Positions 16,939-25,134 of a stretch of 64,000 bases of DNA are shown here, one piece after another. This DNA is from Anaerolineales bacterium (GTDB lineage Bacteria > Chloroflexota > Anaerolineae > Anaerolineales > JABWBV01): contig JACKAX010000008.1 in assembly GCA_020634875.1 (NCBI GenBank), positions 50,973 to 114,972 on the forward strand, given 5' to 3'. Position 1 is the stretch's first letter. The number at the start of each line of letters is the position of its first letter. A program made the translations under genes and the position numbers. A model generated the notes under the pieces. It was not told the origin of the DNA. It saw nothing but the letters and a program-made list of their open reading frames with translations, and did not search any database.

Positions 16939-17037
16939 CAGACCCTAAAGGTTTTTCTCGTTGAATTTAGGGAGACATTTGCAAACAGCCCCTGTTTTTA
17001 CTTGGTCCTCTCTTGCAAACGAAACCTTTAGGGTCTG
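16939..17037. repeat. Inverted-repeat element with a 67-bp interior (copy 2)
   Basis: CAGACCCTAAAGGTTT (16939-16954) and AAACCTTTAGGGTCTG (17022-17037) are perfect 16-bp inverted repeats around 67 bp. Imperfect pairing continues outward (AAACTACT against AGTGGTTA). Confidence 0.85.
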
Positions 17038-17318
17038 GCCTAAGTGGTTACCCTTCCGGTTTGATTATGCCACGATAATCATAACCATTTGATTATAACC
17101 GCCCCACCCCTTCAAAATTTCGGGTTCGCACCCCAAACCATTTTTTCCAGACAAAAGACTATTCCAGTCAGAAACAGAGGTAATTCCCGTTCTTGAACAC
17201 AGTACAAACATCTCTGACCCGCTTTCAGCTCAATTAGAGATTAAAAGTAAAAAAACCATTTTTAAATCAAAAGCATCGTGGTAAGATGTTAAGTCCGGTA
17301 AAAGAATGAGGTAAAAAT

Positions 17319-18284
17319 ATGTCTTTTCCCACATTTTCTATCATTGCACCTGTTTATAACGAAGAGCAATCCCTTCCAGCACTATATCCGCGCATCAAAG
17401 AAGTGATGGACCAAACGGGCGAATCCTGGGAACTGGTCCTCATCAATGATGGTTCATCCGACCGCTCCGCCGAGATCATGCGAGAGTTGGCTGCGCAAGA
17501 CCCGCGCGTGCGCCCGGTCATCTTTGCCCGCAATTTTGGGCATCAGATCGCGGTCACGGCGGGGCTGGATTACAGCCGGGGGGACGCGGTCGTGATCATT
17601 GACGCGGACTTGCAAGACCCACCCGAAGTGATCTTGCAAATGATCGCAAAATGGCGGGAGGGGTACGAAGTGGTATACGCCGTGCGCGCGGAACGCGAGG
17701 GCGAAACCTGGTTCAAACTTTTTACCGCATCTCTGTTTTACCGCTTGATTAGGAAGATCACGGATGTCAACATCCCGATGGATACGGGTGACTTCCGGTT
17801 GATGGATCGGAAGGTGGTCAATGTGATGAACCAGATGCGCGAACGACACCGGTTCCTCCGCGGGATGTCGTCTTGGGTGGGGTTCAACCAGACGGGGGTG
17901 CAATATCGTCGGGCGGCGCGGTACGCGGGGGAGACCAAATATCCCCTCAAAAAGATGCTGAAGCTAACCTGGGATGCCATCACCGGGTTTTCATATTTCC
18001 CGCTCCAACTTGCCACTTACACGGGCTTTTTGGCCGCTGGGTTGAGCATTCTCACCATTCCGATTGTGATTTATCTGCGGCTGACTGGGTCGCAGTTTTT
18101 CTTTGGGCAAGCCACTACGCTCATTGCCGTACTCTTTTTGGGCGGTGTACAACTGATCTCGCTCGGTATTTTGGGCGAGTACATTGGCCGCTTGTACGAT
18201 CAAGCCAAAGGTCGCCCCCTTTACATCGTCCGCGAAGCTCCCGACATGCGGGAAGAATTTGCGGAAGAAGGAAATAGAAATTAG
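17319..18284 (+). CDS. Family 2 polyprenyl-phosphate glycosyltransferase (GtrB/DPM1-like)
   Basis: The 321-residue protein has a GT-A catalytic domain (about 1-230) with the PVYNEE start, NDGSSD nucleotide-sugar site, metal-binding DADLQDPP and the [10 protein letters not shown] loop, followed by two C-terminal membrane helices (about 232-260 and 268-295). This layout is typical of bactoprenol glucosyl- or mannosyltransferases that load undecaprenyl phosphate on the cytoplasmic face. The lipid-linked sugar would be the donor for GT-C enzymes such as those at 55679-64000. A GAGG site sits 7 bases before the ATG. Confidence 0.92.
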   Translation: MSFPTFSIIAPVYNEEQSLPALYPRIKEVMDQTGESWELVLINDGSSDRSAEIMRELAAQDPRVRPVIFARNFGHQIAVTAGLDYSRGDAVVIIDADLQDPPEVILQMIAKWREGYEVVYAVRAEREGETWFKLFTASLFYRLIRKITDVNIPMDTGDFRLMDRKVVNVMNQMRERHRFLRGMSSWVGFNQTGVQYRRAARYAGETKYPLKKMLKLTWDAITGFSYFPLQLATYTGFLAAGLSILTIPIVIYLRLTGSQFFFGQATTLIAVLFLGGVQLISLGILGEYIGRLYDQAKGRPLYIVREAPDMREEFAEEGNRN

Positions 18285-18294
18285 GAAGAATCCC

Positions 18295-19746
18295 ATGATT
18301 GACCTCACTCTCCATCCTGACCGTCTTGAACGCGCCGTGCAACGCGCACGTGAACGCCATATTGTGATCCCGACCTATGCCCAAATGAAAGACCCTTCGC
18401 AGGCTCCCGCGTCCGTGAAGGAAGCGCTTGCCAATGTGGGGCTGTGGGATGTCAACCCGCTGAACCTGTTTCGCATCACCTGGAAGAATCAGCCTACCCC
18501 CTCGGGCGGCGGGTTCGGGCCAGTGAATTACATCGAATTCCCCAGTTCGTTTACCGGCGTTCCCGCGCGGATCATCGCCATCGTCGGGAAATGGTTTCCG
18601 ACCGGGGCGCACAAAGTCGGCGCGGCGTTTTCCTGTCTCGTGCCGCGGCTTGTGACCGGGCAGTTTGACCCGACCACGCAGAAAGCGGTTTGGCCCTCTA
18701 CCGGGAATTATTGCCGGGGTGGGGCGTATGACTCGGCGTTGTTAGGTTGTGAATCCATCGCAATTTTGCCCGAAGGCATGAGTAAAGAACGTTTCGATTG
18801 GTTGGCGAAAATTGCCGGGGAAACGATCAAAACCCCAGGCAGTGAGTCCAACGTCAAAGAGATTTTTGATAAATGCTGGGAACTGCGTAACTCCGGGCAG
18901 GATTTGATGATCTTCAACCAGTTTGAGGAGTTCGGCAACTATTTGTGGCATTACGATGTGACCGGCCACGCGATGGCGGAGGTACTCGAACGGGAGTTGG
19001 GGCCGCGCGGGCAGTTCCGCGGGGTCGCCCTCACGACCGGGTCCGCAGGGACGATTGCGAGCGGCGATTTTCTCAAACAGCAGTTCCCTGGCAGTGTCAT
19101 CGCCGCGAGTGAAGCGTTGCAATGTCCCACGCTGTTAGAAAATGGCTTTGGCGCGCACCGCATTGAAGGGATCGGCGACAAACATGTGCCATTTATCCAC
19201 AATGTCAAAAATACGGATTTGGTCACGGCGATTGACGATAACGCGGTGGTGTCGTTGGCACGGTTGTTCAACGAACCCGCTGGGCGGAAGTATCTCGCGT
19301 CGCAAGGCGTGCCGGAAGCGTTCATCAGTAACCTGCACCTGCTCGGTTTTTCGGGCATTGCGAACCTGCTTTCTGCCATTAAGGTCGCTAAGTATTATGA
19401 CATGGGCGAAGACGATGTGATGATGACGGTGCTGACCGATTCGATGGATTTGTACGGCAGTCGCCTCGTCGAGATGCACGAAGAAGTTGGGCAATACACT
19501 GAATTGGACGCCGCCGCGCATTTCGCTCGCTACCTGCACGGCGAAAACACCGCCAATATGCTCGAACTCCGTTACCCCGACCGGAAACGGGTTCACAACC
19601 TGAAATATTACACCTGGGTCGAACAACAGGGCCGCACCTTCCAGGAACTCAACGCCCAGTGGGACGATTCTTACTGGACTTCCATTCAAGGCATGTCGGG
19701 GCAAATTGACGAGTTGATTACTGAATTTAACGCCCGCGTGGGTTAA
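18295..19746 (+). CDS. PLP-dependent fold-type II enzyme (TrpB/cysteine synthase-like)
   Basis: The 483-residue protein carries the PLP-lysine motif PTGAHKVGAA (Lys107), a substrate-loop motif WPSTGNYCRG (133-142) and a glycine-rich phosphate-binding segment TTGSAGTIASGD. These place it in the tryptophan-synthase-beta/threonine-synthase family; the exact reaction cannot be read from sequence. It is longer than ordinary cysteine synthase (about 310 residues) because of a long C-terminal part. An upstream extension to 18184 would overlap the glycosyltransferase gene by 100 bases; the ATG at 18295 has GGAAG 6 bases before it and is preferred. It follows the glycosyltransferase by 10 bases. Confidence 0.88.
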   Translation: MIDLTLHPDRLERAVQRARERHIVIPTYAQMKDPSQAPASVKEALANVGLWDVNPLNLFRITWKNQPTPSGGGFGPVNYIEFPSSFTGVPARIIAIVGKWFPTGAHKVGAAFSCLVPRLVTGQFDPTTQKAVWPSTGNYCRGGAYDSALLGCESIAILPEGMSKERFDWLAKIAGETIKTPGSESNVKEIFDKCWELRNSGQDLMIFNQFEEFGNYLWHYDVTGHAMAEVLERELGPRGQFRGVALTTGSAGTIASGDFLKQQFPGSVIAASEALQCPTLLENGFGAHRIEGIGDKHVPFIHNVKNTDLVTAIDDNAVVSLARLFNEPAGRKYLASQGVPEAFISNLHLLGFSGIANLLSAIKVAKYYDMGEDDVMMTVLTDSMDLYGSRLVEMHEEVGQYTELDAAAHFARYLHGENTANMLELRYPDRKRVHNLKYYTWVEQQGRTFQELNAQWDDSYWTSIQGMSGQIDELITEFNARVG

Positions 19747-19845
19747 TCAGGAAGGAAGCAGGAATAGGGAAGAAGGACCTCCCACTTTCCATTTCTTGCT
19801 TCCTGCCTTCCCTCCCTTACCCTCCCTTATCACGTTTCGCTTTTC

Positions 19846-22800
19846 ATGTCCGGCCTCACCCCTGAGTTACTCAGTGAACAGAACCTGCGCCATTTTGCGG
19901 GGAATAGTGGCTTTTCGAATGGGATGCATTATTACTGGCAACGCCGGGTCGAACTAATCCGCCTGGACGAAGACACCGCGCATTTACATGTTACGGGAAC
20001 CCAACAATATTGTGTAGATATAGAGGAAGAGACGGGGAATTTGTATGCGGAATGCACTTGTCCGCATGGGCAGAGAGGAAATTTTTGCAAACATATCGTC
20101 GCTGCTGGCTTATATTTACGGGATTATCTGCGCGCACACGGAGCCAGTATGTGGAGGGGCGTTTTAGATAATGCCTTGCGTGCCGCGGAAAGTGCGGGCA
20201 CGCGCGCCCGGAGCGCGCCCTATCTGCTCTTTTTTAGCCTGCAATCGAATTACGGATATTGGGGTATTCAACCGCTTACCCTGGCTTCCAACGTCTTGCC
20301 GGAAACTGGCTGGACACCCGAAGACCCCCATGCGTTTGCCGCTGTGTTGGAAATCATCGAACACAATCCGTGGATGGCGGAAAGAGTCAAAGCACCGCGG
20401 CAGAGTTTAGATGCATCGGCTTGTCTCAACAGCAGCCCAGACCTGGTAGCTGTCGCCAATTTGATCTTGCGCTCTGAAGGGTTTAATACCGGATATTACT
20501 ACAGCTACAACCGGCCCTTGCAGGAATATCTCGCCCTGCTCGCGAATTTTAATGCGCCCTTGTTCACTGGTCCGCTCACCCGCCCGCTGGAACAAGCCCT
20601 CACGCTCTATAAAGATGACGCCACGCTGGAGCTCGAAATGACTTCTGCAAACGGGGATGGCGTGATCCTGCAAACAACCTTGCGTGTGGGGGATACCATT
20701 ATCCCCCTCGAACGCGGCAAAATTCAAATTCTTATCCGCAATCCTACCTGGATTCTCGCCGATCATGCCTTGTTGAAATTATCCGAGGACATCCCGGCTG
20801 ATATGGCAAACACATTTTTGAATACGCCGCGGTTGGCTATTCCGAAAAAGGGGGAAGGGGATTTCCTTGAAAAATATCTAATCAATCTGGCCAATAAAAT
20901 TCCTGTTACAGGGACACATATTCAATGGGAAGAACTTACCGCAGTCCCCATTAAACGGTTGTACTTGAGCGAGAAAGAAGGCGAGTTGCTCGTCAATTTA
21001 CGTTTTGGCTACGGGGATTATGAGGTTGTCTACCAAAAACCCGCCCCTGCCTTGAGCGTCCAACGCAAACCGAATGTTGAAAATAACGCTACCTCTGAAA
21101 CCACCTGGACCCTCCTTCGGATTCATCGAGACGCAGCGCGCGAAGATGAAATTTACAGTTCCGTCTCCTCCACTCGGAGTGGGTTGAAATATGGCTCGTA
21201 TCCCCACCCGGCGGATATGTTCCTTCTGCGCTCCAAAGTTTCCCCGCTTGACTTTTTACTGCGTAAAGTTCCCATGCTCGTGGAAGATGGGTTTGAAATC
21301 TTTGGAGAAGATACCCTCAAATCCGCCCGGGTAAATCGCAACCGGCCCACCATCTCGCTCAATGTCACCTCCGGCATTGACTGGTTCGATGTGTTGGCGG
21401 TGATCAAATTCGGCGAGGTGGAAGCGTCCCTGCAAGAGGTGCGCCGCGCCTTGCGGAAAAAAGAACGGTTCATCAAACTCGCCGATGGCACAATTGGCGA
21501 AATCCCCGAAGAATGGCTACAGAAATACCGCCACCTGTTTGGTCTGGGCGAACAAACTGACGAAGGGGTGCGCCTGTCCGAGCATCATTTGACTTTGCTC
21601 GATCAACTGCTCGAAGACGCGGATCGGGCGCAGGCGGATGATCAATACCGCCAACGCCTCCAACGGTTAACCCAATTCGACGGGATCGCCACCCAAACGC
21701 TGCCCACCACCTTCACGGGCGAGCTGCGCCCCTACCAAAAAGCCGGGTTCGACTGGCTCTACTTCCTGCACGATTACAAGTTCGGCGGGTGTCTGGCTGA
21801 TGACATGGGGTTGGGCAAAACCGTGCAGGTGCTTGCTTTTCTCCAATCGCTGCGCGAGAAAAATCAGATCGAAAAAGCGGATTTGATCGTCGTGCCGCGC
21901 TCGTTGCTCATCAATTGGGAACGGGAGGCCGCGCGCTTCACCCCCAACTTGCGGGTTCACCACCATTTTGGCCTCGGACGGGACAAAGAATCGCCCAATT
22001 TTGACGAATTCGACCTCGTGCTGACCACCTACGGCACCCTCCTCCGCGATGTGCAAACGCTTCGCATGTACAAGTTCCACTATGTGGTGTTGGACGAATC
22101 GCAAGCCATCAAAAACCCCGCTGCCCAAACGTCGAAAGCCGTCCGCCTGCTCAACAGCGCACACCGGTTAGTGATGACCGGCACGCCCGTCGAGAACAAC
22201 ACGTTTGAACTTTGGTCGCAATTTGCTTTTCTCAACCCCGGTTTGCTTGGCAATCTCGAATATTTCAAAGAAGAATTTTCCGGGCCGATTGAACGCAGAA
22301 AAGATGACGAAACGGCGAACTTCCTCAAAAAGATAGTGTTCCCGTTCATTTTGCGCCGCACCAAAGATCAAGTTGCCCCCGAACTGCCCCCCCGCACCGA
22401 GCGGATTCTGTACGCGGACATGGAACCCGCCCAACAAAAGCTGTACAACAAGACCCGAGATTATTACCGCGCCTTGCTCATGGGCATGATCGAAGAAGAG
22501 GGGATGAACAACGCCCGGATGAAAGTGCTCGAAGGGCTGCTTCGCCTGCGCCAAATCAGCAACCATCCCAAACTTGTCGAAAAAGACTTCCGCGGCGACT
22601 CTGCCAAAATGGAAATGCTAATGGAACATCTCGAAACCCTGGAGGCTGAGGGGCACAAAGCCCTGATCTTCTCCCAGTTTGTCGAAATGCTCAAAATTAT
22701 CCGGGGCGAACTGGATAAGCGCAAAATCAAGTACAACTACCTGGACGGACGTACCCGTAAACGCCAGGAACAGGTGGACGAATTCCAAACCGACCCCACC

Positions 22801-23106
22801 ATCCCCTTTTTCCTCATTAGCCTGAAAGCCGGGGGCGTGGGCCTCAACCTGACCGCCGCCGATTACGTCATTCATGTAGACCCCTGGTGGAACCCTGCTG
22901 TTGAGATGCAAGCGACCGACCGCACCCATCGCATCGGGCAAGACAAACCCGTTTTCGTCTACAAACTTATCGCCCGCGATACGGTGGAAGAAAAGATTTT
23001 GCAACTCCAAGACCAAAAGCGCGCCCTCGTCGAGCAGTTGATCAGCACCGAGGCGAGTTTCTTCAAAGAGTTGACGACGGACGATATTCAGGTGTTGTTT
23101 TCATGA
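19846..23106 (+). CDS. SNF2-family helicase with N-terminal SWIM zinc finger
   Basis: The 1086-residue protein begins with a SWIM zinc finger, CxCx8CxH at Cys70, Cys72, Cys81 and His83. A long bacterial SNF2-associated middle part follows. The two-lobed motor starts near residue 625: Walker A DDMGLGKT, box II LDESQAIKN, box III VMTGTPVEN, and the C-terminal lobe ending in QATDRTHRIGQ. All motor motifs look intact, so ATP-driven translocation on DNA is expected; bacterial relatives act with RNA polymerase or in DNA repair. No ribosome-binding site is evident at the ATG. It is the first of four genes reading the same way with little spacing. Confidence 0.93.
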   Translation: MSGLTPELLSEQNLRHFAGNSGFSNGMHYYWQRRVELIRLDEDTAHLHVTGTQQYCVDIEEETGNLYAECTCPHGQRGNFCKHIVAAGLYLRDYLRAHGASMWRGVLDNALRAAESAGTRARSAPYLLFFSLQSNYGYWGIQPLTLASNVLPETGWTPEDPHAFAAVLEIIEHNPWMAERVKAPRQSLDASACLNSSPDLVAVANLILRSEGFNTGYYYSYNRPLQEYLALLANFNAPLFTGPLTRPLEQALTLYKDDATLELEMTSANGDGVILQTTLRVGDTIIPLERGKIQILIRNPTWILADHALLKLSEDIPADMANTFLNTPRLAIPKKGEGDFLEKYLINLANKIPVTGTHIQWEELTAVPIKRLYLSEKEGELLVNLRFGYGDYEVVYQKPAPALSVQRKPNVENNATSETTWTLLRIHRDAAREDEIYSSVSSTRSGLKYGSYPHPADMFLLRSKVSPLDFLLRKVPMLVEDGFEIFGEDTLKSARVNRNRPTISLNVTSGIDWFDVLAVIKFGEVEASLQEVRRALRKKERFIKLADGTIGEIPEEWLQKYRHLFGLGEQTDEGVRLSEHHLTLLDQLLEDADRAQADDQYRQRLQRLTQFDGIATQTLPTTFTGELRPYQKAGFDWLYFLHDYKFGGCLADDMGLGKTVQVLAFLQSLREKNQIEKADLIVVPRSLLINWEREAARFTPNLRVHHHFGLGRDKESPNFDEFDLVLTTYGTLLRDVQTLRMYKFHYVVLDESQAIKNPAAQTSKAVRLLNSAHRLVMTGTPVENNTFELWSQFAFLNPGLLGNLEYFKEEFSGPIERRKDDETANFLKKIVFPFILRRTKDQVAPELPPRTERILYADMEPAQQKLYNKTRDYYRALLMGMIEEEGMNNARMKVLEGLLRLRQISNHPKLVEKDFRGDSAKMEMLMEHLETLEAEGHKALIFSQFVEMLKIIRGELDKRKIKYNYLDGRTRKRQEQVDEFQTDPTIPFFLISLKAGGVGLNLTAADYVIHVDPWWNPAVEMQATDRTHRIGQDKPVFVYKLIARDTVEEKILQLQDQKRALVEQLISTEASFFKELTTDDIQVLFS

Positions 23107-23145
23107 TGAAGTGATCATGAATGAGTAGCTGACTTATCACTTACC

Positions 23146-23182
23146 GCATCCTGAGCAGAGGCTTTGCGAAGTCGAAGGATGC
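23146..23182. repeat. Dispersed inverted-repeat element (GCATCCT ... AGGATGC), copy B
   Basis: GCATCCT (23146-23152) and AGGATGC (23176-23182) flank a 23-base core containing GGCTTTGCGAAGTCGA. Its ends match copy A at 16815-16875 in reverse orientation. It ends 16 bases before the start of the next gene. Confidence 0.75.
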
Positions 23183-23198
23183 TCCCCCACTACCCCCC

Positions 23199-23747
23199 AT
23201 GCTCCCTACCCCTACCGATCTCCTCCTCGTTGCTGTCATTCCCAGCCCGCGTGACCTGGAGATTGCTCGCGTGTTGGGGTGGTATCGCATCCCGTTGCGG
23301 CGCGCACCGAAGGTGGTGGCGGTGGATTATCTGGCGTTTTACCAGCCGACCGGGGCGTTTGGGGCGCGGGGTGGGCAGATTGAATTCGTCGCCCCGGTGT
23401 TGGGGAACGAACTCACCACGCGGGGGGAACTGATGCGTGACGAACCCGATCATTCTCACGCTCGCGAGGAGTACTACAAACTATCGCTTGGCCCACTCGT
23501 ACAACTTCCGCGCCCCATCCCCGCGGGGGACTGGAAACGGATCACCTTCTTCTACACAACCGGGGAACTGCTCGAAGGGGCGCAGACGATTAACGATCTG
23601 GTTGTGCCCGGCGAGGCGCGGAAGATTCTCTGGCAGGCGTTGCGCGAACGAGCCATGAATTCGGAGTTGTATCGGGTAAACGATTTGCCGGAAATTCCGC
23701 TGGAGCCGGAGTTGTTGATGTTGTTAGGGTTGATGGCGGAGAGATGA
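23199..23747 (+). CDS. Conserved protein of unknown function
   Basis: The 182-residue soluble protein has no signal peptide. It contains the phrases VAVIPSPRDLEIARVLGWYRIP, given here in part, VVAVDYLAFYQP and ITFFYTTGELL. I recognise the general type as a hypothetical protein family that recurs in Chloroflexi and some thermophiles, but no function is known to me. Its stop overlaps the next start by 4 bases (ATGA), so it is translationally coupled to an RNase Z-like hydrolase, and it follows a SNF2 helicase. A role in nucleic acid metabolism is possible only by association. No ribosome-binding site is seen; the repeat at 23146-23182 is directly upstream. Confidence 0.75.
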   Translation: MLPTPTDLLLVAVIPSPRDLEIARVLGWYRIPLRRAPKVVAVDYLAFYQPTGAFGARGGQIEFVAPVLGNELTTRGELMRDEPDHSHAREEYYKLSLGPLVQLPRPIPAGDWKRITFFYTTGELLEGAQTINDLVVPGEARKILWQALRERAMNSELYRVNDLPEIPLEPELLMLLGLMAER

Positions 23748-24592
23748 CCCATACCCAACTCATCCTCCTTGGCACAGGCAACCCCAACCCTGATCCGCGG
23801 CATCAAGGCTGCGCGCTTCTTTTGCTTGTGGATGACACGCCTTTTGTGTTTGATTTTGGGGCGGGAGTCGTGCGGCAGGCCGCGGCGCTGACAACGGAAT
23901 ACGGGGGGCCACTGGCCCAGCTAAAAATTCGCAAACTCAAAACTGCCTTCCTTACTCACCTCCATTCCGATCACACCGTTGGTTACCCGGACTTGATCCT
24001 GACCCCGTGGGTGATGGGACGCGACAACCCGTTGGAGGTGTATGGTCCTGTGGGAACTGCGATGCTGACCGGGCATATTCTGCACGGGTACTGGGAGGAT
24101 ATTCGTTACCGGGTGGAAGGATTGGAGCGAGGCAACAATCAGGGGTGGCAGGTTAACGTGTATGAATTTGATGACGGAGTGATTTACGAGACCGATTTAT
24201 TGAAGGTCGAGGCGTTCCGTGTGCATCACGGGACGATGCCAAATGTGTACGGTTTTCGGTGTACGACGCCCGACAAAGTGGTGGTTTTATCTGGGGACAC
24301 AACGCCGTGTGAGAACCTGATCACGTTCGGGCAGGGGGCCGATATTCTCGTACATGAGGTATATTCCCAAAAAGGATTTGCCCGAAAGGATCCCCATTGG
24401 CAGGCTTACCACGCCAGCCATCACACCTCGACCTCGGAACTTGCGGAGATCGCTAGCCAACTTCGCCCCGGATTGCTAGTGCTCAATCATGTACTGTTTT
24501 GGGGGGCGACGGAGCAGGAAATTCTGGAGGAAATTGCCGAAGGATTTGACGGGCAAGTGGTCGTGGGCGCTGATTTACAGGTGTTTTCATGA
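23744..24592 (+). CDS. MBL-fold metallo-hydrolase, RNase Z/arylsulfatase-like
   Basis: The 282-residue protein starts with LILLGTGNPNPDP and carries the zinc motif THLHSDHTVGYPDL, a further His in VHHGTMP, the bridging Asp in LSGDTTPC and a C-terminal His in NHVLFWGA. This ligand set is characteristic of the RNase Z-like branch. It lacks an obvious exosite insertion, so true tRNA 3' processing is not certain; a small-molecule hydrolase is equally possible. Four-base overlaps on both sides (with the genes ending at 23747 and starting at 24589) show tight translational coupling. Confidence 0.88.
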   Translation: MTHTQLILLGTGNPNPDPRHQGCALLLLVDDTPFVFDFGAGVVRQAAALTTEYGGPLAQLKIRKLKTAFLTHLHSDHTVGYPDLILTPWVMGRDNPLEVYGPVGTAMLTGHILHGYWEDIRYRVEGLERGNNQGWQVNVYEFDDGVIYETDLLKVEAFRVHHGTMPNVYGFRCTTPDKVVVLSGDTTPCENLITFGQGADILVHEVYSQKGFARKDPHWQAYHASHHTSTSELAEIASQLRPGLLVLNHVLFWGATEQEILEEIAEGFDGQVVVGADLQVFS

Positions 24593-25008
24593 TTCGCGGC
24601 CTCAATCACATTACCCTTTCCGTCAACGATGTGGAGGAGTCTTTTCATTTTTACGTGGACATCCTCGGATGCAAACCTATTCAAAAGAATCCAATCAGTG
24701 CGTATGTGCTCGCAGGGGATACCTGGCTGGCGTTGGACAAATCGCAAAATGCCCACGCTGCGCCCGCGACAGATTATTCGCATGTCGCTTTCAGTGTCTC
24801 GCTCCAAGATTTTGCGGAACTCAAAGAACGGTTGCTGGCTTATGGCATCACGAGCTGGCAGGAAAACCACACGGAAGGGGATTCTTTTTACTTTCTTGAT
24901 CCCAATGGGCACAAATTGGAACTGGCTACCTCCAATCTTGCCAATCGCATTGTGGAGGCGAAAAAAGCCTGGGGTGAAGAGATCATCTGGTACGAGGAAT
25001 ATTCCTGA
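24589..25008 (+). CDS. VOC-family metalloenzyme closely resembling FosA fosfomycin thiol-transferase
   Basis: The 139-residue protein has the two beta-alpha-beta modules of the vicinal oxygen chelate fold. Metal ligands align with FosA: His7 (GLNHITL), His65 (DYSHVAF) and Glu111 (GHKLEL). Thr9, Tyr39, Trp46, Tyr63, Asn93, Ser99, Tyr101 and Arg120 also match FosA active-site positions, and the TEGDSFYFLDPNGH block is nearly identical in type. Lys90 of FosA is replaced by Gln91 here. FosA adds glutathione to fosfomycin; the thiol and true substrate here are unknown. It overlaps the upstream hydrolase gene by 4 bases and is the last gene before a strong terminator. Confidence 0.85.
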   Translation: MIRGLNHITLSVNDVEESFHFYVDILGCKPIQKNPISAYVLAGDTWLALDKSQNAHAAPATDYSHVAFSVSLQDFAELKERLLAYGITSWQENHTEGDSFYFLDPNGHKLELATSNLANRIVEAKKAWGEEIIWYEEYS

Positions 25009-25055
25009 CATTTTTTGCGTATGCGAAATATTGCGCGTGATGCAGTGGCGATTTG

Positions 25056-25095
25056 AACAGCGTGCCCAAGTCCATAGACTTGGGCACGCTGTTTT
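25056..25095. terminator. Bidirectional terminator
   Basis: AACAGCGTGCCCAAGTC and GACTTGGGCACGCTGTT form a perfect 17-bp stem with a CATA loop, followed by TTTT. It separates the convergent genes ending at 25008 and 25135. Confidence 0.85.
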
Positions 25096-25134
25096 AAACA
25101 GTTGAATGTAACTGGCACTTGCTGAGTTAGAAAA

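Larger units (their letters stand above)
16735..17318. other. 584-base non-coding stretch with repeat elements
   Basis: The stretch holds the leaderless promoter of the ABC-LytTR gene and two inverted-repeat elements (16815-16875 and 16939-17037). The remainder is AT-richer toward 17318. I see no gene, tRNA or known structured RNA in it. Confidence 0.6.

Noticed and set aside
19750..19815. Purine-rich/pyrimidine-rich stretch GGAAGGAAGCAGG ... CTTCCTGCCTTCC as a terminator or SRP RNA fragment
   Set aside because: The pairing is imperfect and there is no T-run; the sequence lacks the conserved SRP RNA tetraloop context.
19846..25008. Idea that the SNF2 helicase cluster is an anti-phage defence system
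   Set aside because: No nuclease, methylase or other known defence partner is present, and a FosA-like enzyme is not a defence component; evidence is insufficient.
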